Positions 35,119-45,275 of a stretch of 64,000 nucleotides of DNA are shown here, piece after piece. Source of the stretch: Peloplasma aerotolerans (GTDB lineage Bacteria; Bacillota_I; Bacilli_A; Acholeplasmatales; Acholeplasmataceae); assembly GCF_030012175.1 (NCBI RefSeq), contig NZ_JASCXW010000003.1, forward strand, positions 51,727 to 115,726, given 5' to 3'. Position 1 is the stretch's first letter. Each line of letters begins with the position of its first letter. The notes under the pieces are model-generated. The model saw nothing but the letters and a program-made list of their open reading frames with translations. It was not told the DNA's origin and searched no databases. The position numbers were made by a program, and so were the translations under genes.

Positions 35119-36693
35119 ATGTTACCAGTAGCATTAAATGTTATTGAGGCAGTCATCTCCGTTTTGCTAGCCGTCATAGCTTTTATCATAGGATATTTTG
35201 TTCGTGTTTGGCAGCGCGAAAAAAACCTTAAAGAAAGTCGTGATTTGGCCCAAAAAATTGTTGATGATGGAAGAAAAGAAGCAGAAAAATCAAAGAGAGA
35301 AAGTGTTTTAGAAGCAAAGCAAGAAATATTTGCGTTACGTAAAGAGTTTGATAATGATATACGTGAACGTAGACAAGTTGTGGTTAATCTTGAAAATAAA
35401 GTATCACAACGTGAAGACACATTGAATCGTCGTGTGATTCATTTAGACAAACGTGAAGAAACGTTAGCACTACGTGAAGAGAAGCTCGATGAAAAGAAAG
35501 AACAACTCGAACAATTAAATAGCAAAGCGGAAGAAGTCTTAAAACAACAAGAAATAAAATTAGTTGAAATTTCCGGTCTGAATACTGAACAAGCTAAAGA
35601 AATTATTATGGACAGAGTCAGAGAAAGCATGTCAGATGAAATTGCAACTTATATTAAGGAAGAAGAAGAAAAGGCAAAAGACGAGGTACAAACACGTTCT
35701 AAGGAATTGTTGTCATTGGCTATACAAAAGTATGCCAGCGAGACAACAACAGAAAGAACGGTATCTGTTGTTGATTTACCTAACGATGAAATGAAAGGAC
35801 GCATTATCGGTAGAGAAGGTCGGAATATTCGCACAATTGAGGCGTTAACCGGTGTTGACCTAATTATTGATGATACTCCTGAAGCAGTCGTATTAAGTGG
35901 ATTTGATCCGATTAGAAGAGAAATTGCCAAACGTGCATTAACGACGTTAGTATCTGATGGTCGTATTCATCCAGGTAGAATCGAAGAAGTCGTAGAAAAA
36001 GCTAGAGTCGAAGTGGATATGTTTATCCGCGAGGCTGGTGAGGACGCAGTTTTCACCACTGGTATTGGTAAAATCCATCCAGATTTAGTTAAATTATTAG
36101 GACGTTTAAGTTTTAGAACAAGTTATGGACAAAATGTATTAAAGCATTCAATTGAGGCAGCATTCCTAGCAGGAAAATTAGCAGCTGAAATTGGAGAAGA
36201 TGAAATTCTTACTCGTCGTGCTGGATTATTACATGACATCGGTAAAGCCGTAGATCATGAAGTAGAAGGTGGACATGTAGAAATTGGCGTTAACATTGTA
36301 AATCGTTATAAGGAGCCTAAAGAAGTCGTAGATGCAATTGCATCACATCATGGCGATAAACCAGCTGAGAGTGTTATTGCAGTCTTAGTTGCAGCAGCAG
36401 ATGCATTATCTGCAGCACGTCCTGGTGCACGTAGCGAATCAATGGAAAATTATATCAAACGTTTAGAACAATTAGAAGCCATTTCTAATGAAATTCCTGG
36501 AGTTGAGAAATCCTATGCTATTCAAGCAGGACGTGAGATTCGTGTTATTGTTAAAGCGGATCAAATCGATGATTTATCAACCTTCAAGGTAGCTCGTGAA
36601 ATCAAAGAACAAATTGAAGAAAAGATGACATATCCTGGAACAATTAAGGTTACTGTCATTCGAGAAACACGAGCAACAGATATTGCAAAATAA
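35119..36693 (+). CDS. rny: Ribonuclease Y
   Basis: 524 residues. One N-terminal membrane segment (about 8-28), a long charged coiled coil to about residue 200, a KH domain with [20 protein letters not shown], and an HD domain with [15 protein letters not shown] followed by HHGDKP. It is the membrane-bound endonuclease that starts mRNA decay in Firmicutes. GGAGGTG precedes the ATG at 35119. The gene ends in a terminator and is followed by ymdB, as in Bacillus. Confidence 0.97.
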   Translation: MLPVALNVIEAVISVLLAVIAFIIGYFVRVWQREKNLKESRDLAQKIVDDGRKEAEKSKRESVLEAKQEIFALRKEFDNDIRERRQVVVNLENKVSQREDTLNRRVIHLDKREETLALREEKLDEKKEQLEQLNSKAEEVLKQQEIKLVEISGLNTEQAKEIIMDRVRESMSDEIATYIKEEEEKAKDEVQTRSKELLSLAIQKYASETTTERTVSVVDLPNDEMKGRIIGREGRNIRTIEALTGVDLIIDDTPEAVVLSGFDPIRREIAKRALTTLVSDGRIHPGRIEEVVEKARVEVDMFIREAGEDAVFTTGIGKIHPDLVKLLGRLSFRTSYGQNVLKHSIEAAFLAGKLAAEIGEDEILTRRAGLLHDIGKAVDHEVEGGHVEIGVNIVNRYKEPKEVVDAIASHHGDKPAESVIAVLVAAADALSAARPGARSESMENYIKRLEQLEAISNEIPGVEKSYAIQAGREIRVIVKADQIDDLSTFKVAREIKEQIEEKMTYPGTIKVTVIRETRATDIAK

Positions 36694-36715
36694 GAGGCTT
36701 TTGCCTCTTTTCTTT
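36692..36715 (+). terminator. rny terminator
   Basis: AAGAGGC (36692-36698) pairs with GCCTCTT (36703-36709) around TTTT, followed by TTCTTT. It adjoins the rny stop; ymdB starts 39 bases after the rny stop, so read-through may occur. Confidence 0.75.
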
Positions 36716-36731
36716 AGAAAGAGATGATTTG

Positions 36732-37493
36732 ATGAAAGTTTTATTTATTGGTGATATTTATGGTAAACCTGGAATAGAAATGGTCAGTGAATATTTGACT
36801 GATTTAAAAAAGGAATACCGTCCCAATTTAATTGTAGCAAATGCTGAAAATGCTTCTTATGGAAGAGGTATCAGTTTGAAGATTTATAAAGAACTCATGA
36901 GTATGGGTATTCATATGATTACTATGGGTAACTGGGTATGGGGGAATAAAGAATTATTTGATTTCATTGATGAATCAAATATTGTTAGACCCTTTAATTA
37001 TCGAGAAGCTCCTGGTAAAGGATATTTAAAAATCAATTATAATGGGGCAACCCTTATGGTTATTAATGCTTTGGGGAGAACTTTTATGAATGCAAATATG
37101 GAAGATCCATTTACAGGTATAGATAAGATTCTTGAAAAAGAAAAAGCAGACTATGTATTAGTAGATATGCACGCAGAAGCGACCTCAGAGAAAGTTGCCA
37201 TTGGTCTTTATCTAGATGGTCGAGTGGATGCTGTTGTTGGAACACACACACATGTACCTACTGCTGATTCAAGAAAATTACCTAATGGTACTTTATATAT
37301 AACCGATGTTGGCATGACAGGACCTTTAAATGGGGTTATTGGTGTGACCAAAGAGATTGTGATTAATAGATTTTTAAATGGTTTTTCAACACCAAATGAA
37401 GTTGCACCAGGCGCTAGACAACTCAATGCAGTCATCATGGATTTTGCAAATAAAACAATAAAACATATTCATATTGAAAGCGAAACAGTATAG
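36732..37493 (+). CDS. ymdB: YmdB metallophosphoesterase (cyclic nucleotide phosphodiesterase)
   Basis: 253 residues of the TIGR00282/YmdB family. The dimetal site residues can be seen in FIGDIYGKPG near residue 6, NAENASYGRG near 38, TMGNWVWGNKE near 66, and VGTHTHVPTAD near 173. In Bacillus YmdB is a 2',3'-cAMP/3',5'-cAMP phosphodiesterase that switches between motility and biofilm states. GAGATG lies just before the ATG at 36732; a TTG three bases earlier is less likely. The stop lies inside the terminator hairpin. Confidence 0.93.
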   Translation: MKVLFIGDIYGKPGIEMVSEYLTDLKKEYRPNLIVANAENASYGRGISLKIYKELMSMGIHMITMGNWVWGNKELFDFIDESNIVRPFNYREAPGKGYLKINYNGATLMVINALGRTFMNANMEDPFTGIDKILEKEKADYVLVDMHAEATSEKVAIGLYLDGRVDAVVGTHTHVPTADSRKLPNGTLYITDVGMTGPLNGVIGVTKEIVINRFLNGFSTPNEVAPGARQLNAVIMDFANKTIKHIHIESETV

Positions 37494-37508
37494 TTTATAC
37501 TGTTTTTT
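37483..37508 (+). terminator. ymdB terminator
   Basis: AAACAGTATA (37483-37492) pairs with TATACTGTTT (from 37496), with a 3-base loop and T's to 37508. The ymdB TAG is inside the hairpin. Confidence 0.8.
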
Positions 37509-37512
37509 CATG

Positions 37513-37518
37513 TATAAT
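37513..37518 (+). promoter_or_regulatory. -10 box of miaB
   Basis: TATAAT within TTTCATGTATAATAA, a 15-base string also present before efp. It directly follows the ymdB terminator, 17 bases before the miaB ATG. Confidence 0.6.
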
Positions 37519-37534
37519 AAGAACAGGTGATTTT

Positions 37535-38977
37535 ATGAACAACAATGTAGATATTGAGAAGTATTTTAAGCCTGATTTAAACAAGGCTAGAAAAAGAAGT
37601 AAGCAAACAATTGAAGAATTACAATTTAATCTAAGCGACGCTCATCATAAAATAGGTGTCGATAAAACATATTCAATCCACACGTATGGATGTCAGGGGA
37701 ATGAAGCTGACAGTGAAACCATGGCGGGTATTTTAGAGTTGATGGGTTTTGCAAATTCAAGCACAGAAGAAAATAGTGATGTTATTATTATTAATACGTG
37801 TGCGATTAGAGAAAACGCTGAAAATCGTATTTGGGGCGAATTAGGAAGATTAAAGAAACTTAAAAGACAAAATCCTAATTTAATTTTAGGATTAGCAGGA
37901 TGTATGGCTCAAGAAGTAAATGTCGTTGATCGAGTTATGAAAAAATATCAACACGTTGACCTTGTTTTTGGTACACACAACATCTATAAACTACCTGAGT
38001 ATGTTGAAACAGCAATGTTCTCCAAAGAAAGAGTTATCGAGGTTTACTCACAAGAAGGAGACATTATAGAAAATCTCCCAAAAGTTAGAAATCATCGATT
38101 TAAGGCTTGGGTTAATATTATGTTTGGTTGTGATGAGTTTTGCACTTACTGCATCGTTCCTTACACTAGAGGTAAAGAAAGATCTAGATCGAAAGAAGAA
38201 ATAATAAAAGAGGTAAGTGAGCTTGTAGACCAAGGATATAAAGAAGTTACATTGCTTGGTCAAAACGTTAATGCTTACGGAAAAGATTTTAAAGATGTTG
38301 AATATACGTTCGGTGACTTATTAAAAGATTTGGACAAAGTAGGAATTGAACGAATTCGTTTTACAACAAGCCATCCTCATGATTTGGATCGAAAAACGAT
38401 GGAGGCGATGCGTGATGGAAAACATATTATGCCACACTTCCATTTACCTGTTCAATCGGGCAGCAATCCTGTACTTAAGAAAATGAATCGGCATTATACA
38501 AAAGAATCGTACTTAAAAGTATTGAATGAGTTGAAAGAAATTGTTCCAGGTATTTCAATTACTACAGACATCATTGTTGGATTCCCAACAGAAAATGAAG
38601 AGGATTTTTTTGAAACTCTAGATATGGTCGATCAAGCAAATTTCGAAGGAGCTTTTACTTTTATCTTTTCAAAAAGAGAAGGTACTCCAGCAGCGAAATT
38701 TGAAGATGATACACCAGAAGAAATCAAGAAGCAAAGGCTATATTTACTCAATGAGAAAATTAATGATGGATATTTAAGAGGTAATCAAAGATTCCTTAAT
38801 CAAACTGTCAAGGTTTTAGTTGATGGAGTATCTAAACATGATGATCAAGTTTTAGCAGGGTATTCAGAACATAACAAGCTTGTTAATTTCAGGGGCAATC
38901 GCGATATGATTGGACAAATCGTTGAGGTAAAAATAACACAGGCTAAAACATGGTTTTTATTAGGTGAAGCAGTATGA
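37535..38977 (+). CDS. miaB: tRNA-2-methylthio-N6-dimethylallyladenosine synthase MiaB
   Basis: 480 residues. The N-terminal UPF0004 domain binds one Fe-S cluster (Cys in TYGCQGNEAD, INTCAIRENAENR and AGCMAQE). The radical-SAM CxxxCxxC is in FGCDEFCTYCIVPYTRG near residue 203, and a TRAM RNA-binding domain closes the protein. It adds a methylthio group to i6A37 of tRNAs, the modification made by MiaA, whose gene is at 45275. It overlaps ymcA by four bases; the miaB-ymcA-mutS-mutL order is that of Bacillus. Confidence 0.96.
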   Translation: MNNNVDIEKYFKPDLNKARKRSKQTIEELQFNLSDAHHKIGVDKTYSIHTYGCQGNEADSETMAGILELMGFANSSTEENSDVIIINTCAIRENAENRIWGELGRLKKLKRQNPNLILGLAGCMAQEVNVVDRVMKKYQHVDLVFGTHNIYKLPEYVETAMFSKERVIEVYSQEGDIIENLPKVRNHRFKAWVNIMFGCDEFCTYCIVPYTRGKERSRSKEEIIKEVSELVDQGYKEVTLLGQNVNAYGKDFKDVEYTFGDLLKDLDKVGIERIRFTTSHPHDLDRKTMEAMRDGKHIMPHFHLPVQSGSNPVLKKMNRHYTKESYLKVLNELKEIVPGISITTDIIVGFPTENEEDFFETLDMVDQANFEGAFTFIFSKREGTPAAKFEDDTPEEIKKQRLYLLNEKINDGYLRGNQRFLNQTVKVLVDGVSKHDDQVLAGYSEHNKLVNFRGNRDMIGQIVEVKITQAKTWFLLGEAV

Positions 38978-39303
38978 CTGAAAAAGAAAAACTGATTCAA
39001 ATGATTTTAGAAGATGAGGAAATCCAGAGATATAAAAGAATTGAAGAACACATTAATAAAAACAAGGAATTAAAAAGAAAAATAAATGAACTTAAAGCAA
39101 TTCAAAAACAGTTGGTTAATGCAAAAGAGATTGGAAAAACAGAAGCTGTTAAGGAGTTTGAAAAACGATATCAAGAGCGTTTAAGTGAAATAGAGGACTA
39201 CCCTCTCATGTCGGATTATTTGGCTTTGCAAGGCGATATCAATGACATGATGCAGTCTATAATTTCTATAATTGAAGATGGTATTGAAAAGGATTTCGAA
39301 TGA
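38974..39303 (+). CDS. ymcA: YmcA/RicA-like protein (YlbF/YmcA family), cysteine-free
   Basis: 109 residues, mostly helical, with the YlbF/YmcA family end DYPLMSDYLALQGDINDMMQSI. In Bacillus RicA (YmcA), RicF and RicT form the Y-complex that binds RNase Y and carries Fe-S clusters with Cys ligands from its members. The sequence here has no Cys at all, so it cannot be a cluster ligand. The gene follows miaB with a 4-base overlap, the exact Bacillus location of ymcA, and is near rny. The family call rests on pattern and position; the subfamily is less sure. Confidence 0.78.
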   Translation: MTEKEKLIQMILEDEEIQRYKRIEEHINKNKELKRKINELKAIQKQLVNAKEIGKTEAVKEFEKRYQERLSEIEDYPLMSDYLALQGDINDMMQSIISIIEDGIEKDFE

Positions 39304-39304
39304 T

Positions 39305-39327
39305 AAAGGTCTAAATAAGGCCTTTTT
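39305..39327 (+). terminator. Terminator after ymcA
   Basis: AAAGGTC (39305-39311) pairs with GGCCTTT (39319-39325) with one G-U pair; only a few T's follow, so it may be leaky. Confidence 0.55.
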
Positions 39328-39348
39328 CTATAAAAAAAGTGAAAAAAC

Positions 39349-39377
39349 TTGATAAAAAACCGAAATCATTGTATTAT
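39349..39377 (+). promoter_or_regulatory. Promoter for the 539-residue unknown protein
   Basis: -35 TTGATA at 39349-39354, 17-base spacer, -10 TATTAT at 39372-39377. GGAGG follows just before the ATG at 39408. Confidence 0.7.
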
Positions 39378-39407
39378 TAATACAAAGAGTTCTAATGGAG
39401 GTATTAT

Positions 39408-41027
39408 ATGCCTAGGTTAACACGTGAAAGCGAAATTCTAGTGGGTAATAAGGAATTAAAGATTGAAGAAATTCTAAAAACAATCATCTATTTACCTGGT
39501 AGCCAAGTTAAATCTTTTTTCACTGAAATAGGATTAACTATTCCACGAGAATTAAGAATGTTTGTTCTAAGAGAAACGCTCAGGGAAAAAGTTATTCAAA
39601 CTAGAAAAACAAGGTTGACTTTAGCAGATGAGTTGAATTACCGTTTATCATGGTTTACTGAGTTTACAGAAACACAACTAGAAAACTTATTGGTATTTTT
39701 TGATGATCCTCAGTTGGATCGAGTTTTTCTTGAAGATTTTTGGACTGATTTATTATCATATATGATTGATAAGAAAGTCACTTCAAACGATATTAAAAAG
39801 CTTTTAGATAATTCAATAAGTTATGTTAAATCTGTTGGCTTAGAACTTCCAGATATGAAGGAATATAATCGTGAAATTAAAGATTTATTCTTTGATAGTT
39901 TCGGAAGAATTGATGGTGTTCCGCCTGGAAAGTTTAGACCGGTTTTATATAAGAGTTCCACATTAGGTGAGATTAGAGATTTGGGAACGAAATATGATGT
40001 TAATGTTCCAAGACGATTAAAGAAATCTGAACTTGCTGATATCATTATCGATGAACTTCAAGATCGAGGTGAACATACTCCAGAATTAGAAACTCAAATT
40101 AGAGGTATGTCTGTTTTAATTATGCAAAGATTTGCAATCGATCATGACATTAAAGCTTCTACAGAACTTAAAAAAGAAGAAATTATTGAATATATTCTAG
40201 CAAATGCAAAAGAAACAAAAGAATCATATTTCGTACCAGAGTCACCAGAGGTTTACGAAAAAGAAATTGAAGAAGTCCAAAAACATGTTGAAGAAGAACC
40301 GGTAGCAAAACCAATTTTTGAAGAGAAAAAAGAACATGCTGAAGTTGTTGAGGATGCTAAAATTGATGAGCCTATAGAAGAAGTTAAAACAAAAGTTGAA
40401 GTAAAAGATGAACCAAAAGTCGAAGTTCCACAAAAAGAAACTGTTCAATACGTTCAACAAAGCTTAGATATGAGTGAACTTGTTCATGAAATCAAAATGT
40501 TAAGAGAAGTTGTCGAGCATGCTTTGCAGCAAGATGGTAAAGTTGAACAAAAAGATCTTCATGCTGTAAAAAAATTAACAGAATCATCACCAACTGGAGA
40601 ACCTGTCATACTTAATTCAGCAGAGTTTTATGGTGAACCCAAATCATTAAAGAAGATTATAAAAGACGATGAAGCGAATGAAAGAGAACAATTTATTGAA
40701 GATAAAAAAGCTGCATCATCTATTGGGGTTGACAAAGATAATAGATTAATCAACAAGGATGAGCAGTTACCCGGTGAACTCCGTTTCTTTGGTAAAATGT
40801 TTAAAGGGTTAGGCAAATTTTTATGGAAGTTACTAAAAGTCTTGTTCAAAGTCTTCTTAATCGCAGCTTCAATTGCGATAATCTTATTCGTTATTTATGG
40901 AGCGATTACATATTTTGTTGATATCCCATTCTTAGCTGGATTCAATGACACACTAAATGGTATTCAAATTGCTGGTAAAGGTATCTTGCAGCATCTACAT
41001 GATATTCTTGCAAGTATCTTTGGATAG
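39408..41027 (+). CDS. Membrane-anchored protein of unknown function with SAP-like segment
   Basis: 539 residues. I do not recognise the family. Residues 1-180 are helical and charged. Residues about 185-220 (TLGEIRDLGTKYDV, then RLKKSELADIIIDEL) look like a SAP- or Rho-N-type nucleic-acid-binding helix pair. A Glu/Lys/Val-rich disordered linker follows (about 275-345), then a helix, then a basic amphipathic part and one membrane segment near residues 480-505 close to the C-terminus. A tail anchor plus a possible DNA- or RNA-binding part suggests nucleoid or mRNA tethering to the membrane; that is inference. It replaces cotE between ymcA and mutS and has its own promoter. Confidence 0.65.
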   Translation: MPRLTRESEILVGNKELKIEEILKTIIYLPGSQVKSFFTEIGLTIPRELRMFVLRETLREKVIQTRKTRLTLADELNYRLSWFTEFTETQLENLLVFFDDPQLDRVFLEDFWTDLLSYMIDKKVTSNDIKKLLDNSISYVKSVGLELPDMKEYNREIKDLFFDSFGRIDGVPPGKFRPVLYKSSTLGEIRDLGTKYDVNVPRRLKKSELADIIIDELQDRGEHTPELETQIRGMSVLIMQRFAIDHDIKASTELKKEEIIEYILANAKETKESYFVPESPEVYEKEIEEVQKHVEEEPVAKPIFEEKKEHAEVVEDAKIDEPIEEVKTKVEVKDEPKVEVPQKETVQYVQQSLDMSELVHEIKMLREVVEHALQQDGKVEQKDLHAVKKLTESSPTGEPVILNSAEFYGEPKSLKKIIKDDEANEREQFIEDKKAASSIGVDKDNRLINKDEQLPGELRFFGKMFKGLGKFLWKLLKVLFKVFLIAASIAIILFVIYGAITYFVDIPFLAGFNDTLNGIQIAGKGILQHLHDILASIFG

Positions 41028-41056
41028 ATAATTCAAATAAATTAGGGGGATCACCC

Positions 41057-43579
41057 ATGGACAAACAAAAGTACACCCCAATGATGCAACAATACCTTGA
41101 AATTAAAGAAGACTACGCAGATGCGATAGTCTTTTTTAGATTAGGCGATTTTTATGAAATGTTTTTTGATGACGCAATTGTTGCATCAAAAGTACTAGAA
41201 ATTGCTTTAACTTCAAGAGATGCTGGTGCTAAGGTTCCAATGTGCGGAGTTCCTTACCATTCAGTTAAACCATATATTCAAAAACTAATTGAAAAAGGGT
41301 TTAAGATTGCTATCGTTGAACAGGTTACAGAAGCTGGTAAAGGATTAGTGAAAAGAGAAGTCATTCGCTTAATCACTCCAGGTACAGTCTTAGAAGATGG
41401 TATTTTAGATGCAAAGACGAATAATTTTATTGGATCAATACTATTAACCGAAAAAGGTTATGCACTTACTTATGTTGATATTTCAACTGGTGAATCATTT
41501 ATTACTGACGGTCTAGAAAAAAAGCAAGCATTAGACCTTGTTTTGAGTTTAGGTATCAAAGAAGTAGTTTTACCTATGCATTTTGATGAGTATATAATCA
41601 ATTCCCTAAACGATAACGAGTTGCTTGTCTCATTTAGTGATCAATTTCAAATTATCGATAACAAAAATTTAAATCATTTGGAAAGAGAACAAAAAAGAGC
41701 TGCTTCACACTTATTAAATTATCTAGTGAATACACAAAAGCAAATGATTAACCATTTAATGCCATTTAAAGTTATCCAAAGAGTTGGACATATGCATATT
41801 GATTATCGTGTTAAAAAACATCTAGAGATTGATGAATCTTTAGTTAACAACTCTCAAACTACATTATTGCATTGGCTGAATGAGTGTCAAACAGCTATGG
41901 GTTCACGCATGTTAAAGTCAATGCTCAATCATCCGTTATACGACATTAAAGCTCTCAATGAGCGTTACGATTTAATAGAGGCATTTACACCATATCAACC
42001 AAGAGAACAAATGATTGGGCATTTAAGATATATCTACGACATCAACAGAATCGTTGGTCGTATTGCATTCCAAACAGTGAATGCAAGAGATTTATATCAA
42101 CTCAAGGAGACTTTAAGACAAGTTCCTGATTTAAAAGAGACAATTAAACGTTATCAAAATCCCAAATTAGATGAAATGGTCAGCCAAATGGATGAACATC
42201 AAACATTATTTGATCATCTCGAGCAATCGATACACGATGATCCACCGATTACATTGAAAGATGGTGGGATCATCAAAAAAGGATATCATCAAAAACTAGA
42301 CGAACTAAGAGATATAGATTTACATGGTAAAACATGGCTGTCTGAATTTGAAAAAACAGAAAGAGATAGAACTGGAATCAAAAATCTTCGTGTTGGTTAT
42401 AATCGAGTTTTTGGCTACTATATTGAAGTTTCAAAAGGTAATGCATCATTAGTCAAAGAAGAATTTGGATATGAAAGAAAACAAACACTCGCAAATAGTG
42501 AAAGATATATTACACCGATTCTAAAAGAAAAAGAAGACGATTTACTTCACGCTAAAGAAAGAAGTATGACTTTAGAATATGAATTATTTAAAGAAATACG
42601 TGAGTTTGCTGAAAGCTTTACATTCAGTTTACAAGAGCTTTCAACTAAAATTGCAAGCGTAGATGTCTATCTTGCTTTAGCAATTGTTTCAGAAAAACAT
42701 AATTTTGTTCGTCCGACACTTCAAAACGGGAGAGATGTAGAAGTCATTCAAGGTAGACATCCCGTTGTTGAAAGATTCACAAAATTTGTTGCTAATGACG
42801 TTATTATGAAAGAAGGAGAAATTTTTCTTATCACAGGTCCGAATATGAGTGGTAAATCAACTTATATGAGAATGTATGCAATGATTGTTTATCTTGCCCA
42901 AATCGGTTCATTTGTACCTGCAGAAAAAGCACGACTTCCAGTTTATGATGCTATATTCACAAGAATCGGTTCTTCAGATGATTTATCTGGGGGCAAATCA
43001 ACATTTATGGTTGAGATGGTTGAATCTAATGAAGCTTTAACAAAAGCCACTGAAAAGAGTTTGATTTTGTTCGATGAAATTGGTCGTGGAACCGCGACAT
43101 ATGATGGTATGGCATTAGCTCAAGGGATGATTGAATATATTCATGAAAAAATAAAAGCACAAACATTATTTTCTACCCATTATCATGAATTAACGGTATT
43201 AGAAAACAGTTTAGAGCGTTTAACAAACCTATGTGTAAAGGCAAAAGAAGAAAACGACACTATGGTATTCTTGCATCATGTTGAAAAAGGGACAACCGAT
43301 AAGTCATATGGTATTCAAGTTGCAAATCTTGCACACCTCCCTAAAAGTTTGATTGCAAGAAGCAAACAAATTTTAGAAAAACTTGAAGATAAAGAAAACA
43401 AAGTTGTTTTAGATTTATTTAACTATGAAAAGTTTGAAGCAGAGGATGTTCAAACGATTAATCCAGATAAAGCAAGTGTATTAGATGAGATAGAAAAGTT
43501 AAATACTGATCAAATGACACCGATAGACGCATTATTATTACTCAAACATTATCAAAGCCTTATTAAACCGAAAAAATAA
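41057..43579 (+). CDS. mutS: DNA mismatch repair protein MutS
   Basis: 840 residues, full-length MutS. The mismatch-contacting FYE is in LGDFYEMFFDD near residue 36. The ATPase has Walker A GPNMSGKSTYMR near 594, Walker B LILFDEIGRGT and the signature loop DDLSGGKSTFMVEM, plus the THYHEL H-loop. GGGGGATCACCC is close before the ATG and may contain the ribosome binding site. mutL follows 11 bases after. Presence of both mutS and mutL is notable because many Mycoplasma lack mismatch repair. Confidence 0.98.
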   Translation: MDKQKYTPMMQQYLEIKEDYADAIVFFRLGDFYEMFFDDAIVASKVLEIALTSRDAGAKVPMCGVPYHSVKPYIQKLIEKGFKIAIVEQVTEAGKGLVKREVIRLITPGTVLEDGILDAKTNNFIGSILLTEKGYALTYVDISTGESFITDGLEKKQALDLVLSLGIKEVVLPMHFDEYIINSLNDNELLVSFSDQFQIIDNKNLNHLEREQKRAASHLLNYLVNTQKQMINHLMPFKVIQRVGHMHIDYRVKKHLEIDESLVNNSQTTLLHWLNECQTAMGSRMLKSMLNHPLYDIKALNERYDLIEAFTPYQPREQMIGHLRYIYDINRIVGRIAFQTVNARDLYQLKETLRQVPDLKETIKRYQNPKLDEMVSQMDEHQTLFDHLEQSIHDDPPITLKDGGIIKKGYHQKLDELRDIDLHGKTWLSEFEKTERDRTGIKNLRVGYNRVFGYYIEVSKGNASLVKEEFGYERKQTLANSERYITPILKEKEDDLLHAKERSMTLEYELFKEIREFAESFTFSLQELSTKIASVDVYLALAIVSEKHNFVRPTLQNGRDVEVIQGRHPVVERFTKFVANDVIMKEGEIFLITGPNMSGKSTYMRMYAMIVYLAQIGSFVPAEKARLPVYDAIFTRIGSSDDLSGGKSTFMVEMVESNEALTKATEKSLILFDEIGRGTATYDGMALAQGMIEYIHEKIKAQTLFSTHYHELTVLENSLERLTNLCVKAKEENDTMVFLHHVEKGTTDKSYGIQVANLAHLPKSLIARSKQILEKLEDKENKVVLDLFNYEKFEAEDVQTINPDKASVLDEIEKLNTDQMTPIDALLLLKHYQSLIKPKK

Positions 43580-43589
43580 AGGGAAAAAT

Positions 43590-45275
43590 ATGTCAATTAT
43601 TAAACAAATGGACAGCAAGCTTGCGAATATGATTGCTGCTGGAGAAGTTGTAGATAGACCAGCATCCGTTATCAAAGAGCTTGTAGAAAATTCAATCGAT
43701 GCAAATGCAACAATCATTACCATAGAAGTTTTGGATATGGGAATGCAATCCATTATTGTCACTGATAACGGTGATGGTATGGATTTTACGGATGCTCATT
43801 TGGCATTTAATAGACATGCAACAAGCAAAATCAAGGATGAAAGTGATTTAAGTCATATCAATACTTTAGGTTTTAGAGGTGAAGCACTGGCTGCAATATC
43901 TGCTGTATCTAAAGTTACACTGCGCACGAGACAAGAAAATCAAGAAGGTATTCAAGTTGAATATCATGGTAGTCATCTAATCTCGGAAGGTAGTGCAACT
44001 TTAAATAAAGGAACAGTTGTAGAAGTCAAAGAACTATTTTTTAATACACCAGCAAGATTTAAATATATCAAGTCTGACTATGCAGAAAGAGCAGCAATCA
44101 TAGATATTTTTGATCGGCTTGCTCTAGCGAACCCAAAGATTCGGTTTACTTTAAAAATGGATGATAAAACAATTAAGGAGACTTATGGTACAAGTGATTT
44201 TTATCATCTAATCGATCAAATTTATGGTTCAAAAATGACAAAAGATATGACGATTTTTGAAGAGACAGTGCAAAAGATTAAGATTATTGGATATTTGTTA
44301 AGTCCTCAAATCGCAAGATCAAGAAAAAAAGATATTTCTATTTTTGTCAATGGGCGATACATAAAAAACTACCGATTAATTCAAGCTGTAATTGATGGAT
44401 ATCACAGCTATATGATGGTTGGTAAATACCCGATTGCTTTAATTCATATGGAAATGGATCCAAGCCTACTAGATGTCAATGTGCATCCTCAAAAGTATGA
44501 AGTCAAATTCGTTAATGAATCGATGCTTTCATACCATATTGAAACTTTAATTAAGGAAGCATTAAACAAGAAAACTCATCAAATCCCAGAAGCATTAAAC
44601 CGAATTAGAAAAGATGAAAATGAAAAATATACACCTCAATCTCTAGAATTTGGAGAGAATTTAGTTCAAGAGAAAAATGATGGAAATGATTATCAGAAAA
44701 TTCAAAAGATACCTGATTTTGATTTTGTTGGTGTTTTTTCAGGAACATATTTATTGTTTCAAAATGAAGATGGTTTGTTTATGATGGATCAGCATGCTGC
44801 AGCCGAAAGAATTCGTTATGAACATTATTACAACTCATTAGCAAATCCAAATCATACGATAAGAAGTTTGTTAATGCCAAGATCACTTGATCTAACAATA
44901 GAAGATATGGAAGTTATTTCTCAACATACGAAATCTTTTGAATCATATGGGTTTATTTTTAATGAGGATACAGATTTGATTGGGCTTCCTGTATGGATAT
45001 TAGATACAGAAGTTGACTTAGCAATTGAAACGATGGTTTCAATGCTTGCTGAAAACAGTAAAATAGATTTAGCCGTTTTAAGAGATAGTCTTGCAAAAGA
45101 TATCAGTTGTAAAGGTGCAATTAAGGCAAATAAATCTTTAAATCAAAACGAAATTAATAATATATTAAAGGATTTAAGACAATGTAAGAATCCTTATACA
45201 TGTCCACATGGTAGACCTACGGTTATAAAACTATCTCATTATGATGTTGAACGCATGTTTAAGCGGGTGGTTTAA
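43590..45275 (+). CDS. mutL: DNA mismatch repair endonuclease MutL
   Basis: 561 residues. The GHKL ATPase domain shows IAAGEVVDRPASVIKELVENSIDA, DNGDGMD and LGFRGEALAAIS. A short linker (about 330-365) leads to the C-terminal domain with DQHAAAERIRYE, the DQHAx2Ex4E endonuclease motif of bacteria without MutH, plus SCKGAIKAN and CPHGRPT that complete the metal site. It should therefore nick DNA itself, guided by the sliding clamp. The stop shares one base with miaA. Confidence 0.97.
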   Translation: MSIIKQMDSKLANMIAAGEVVDRPASVIKELVENSIDANATIITIEVLDMGMQSIIVTDNGDGMDFTDAHLAFNRHATSKIKDESDLSHINTLGFRGEALAAISAVSKVTLRTRQENQEGIQVEYHGSHLISEGSATLNKGTVVEVKELFFNTPARFKYIKSDYAERAAIIDIFDRLALANPKIRFTLKMDDKTIKETYGTSDFYHLIDQIYGSKMTKDMTIFEETVQKIKIIGYLLSPQIARSRKKDISIFVNGRYIKNYRLIQAVIDGYHSYMMVGKYPIALIHMEMDPSLLDVNVHPQKYEVKFVNESMLSYHIETLIKEALNKKTHQIPEALNRIRKDENEKYTPQSLEFGENLVQEKNDGNDYQKIQKIPDFDFVGVFSGTYLLFQNEDGLFMMDQHAAAERIRYEHYYNSLANPNHTIRSLLMPRSLDLTIEDMEVISQHTKSFESYGFIFNEDTDLIGLPVWILDTEVDLAIETMVSMLAENSKIDLAVLRDSLAKDISCKGAIKANKSLNQNEINNILKDLRQCKNPYTCPHGRPTVIKLSHYDVERMFKRVV

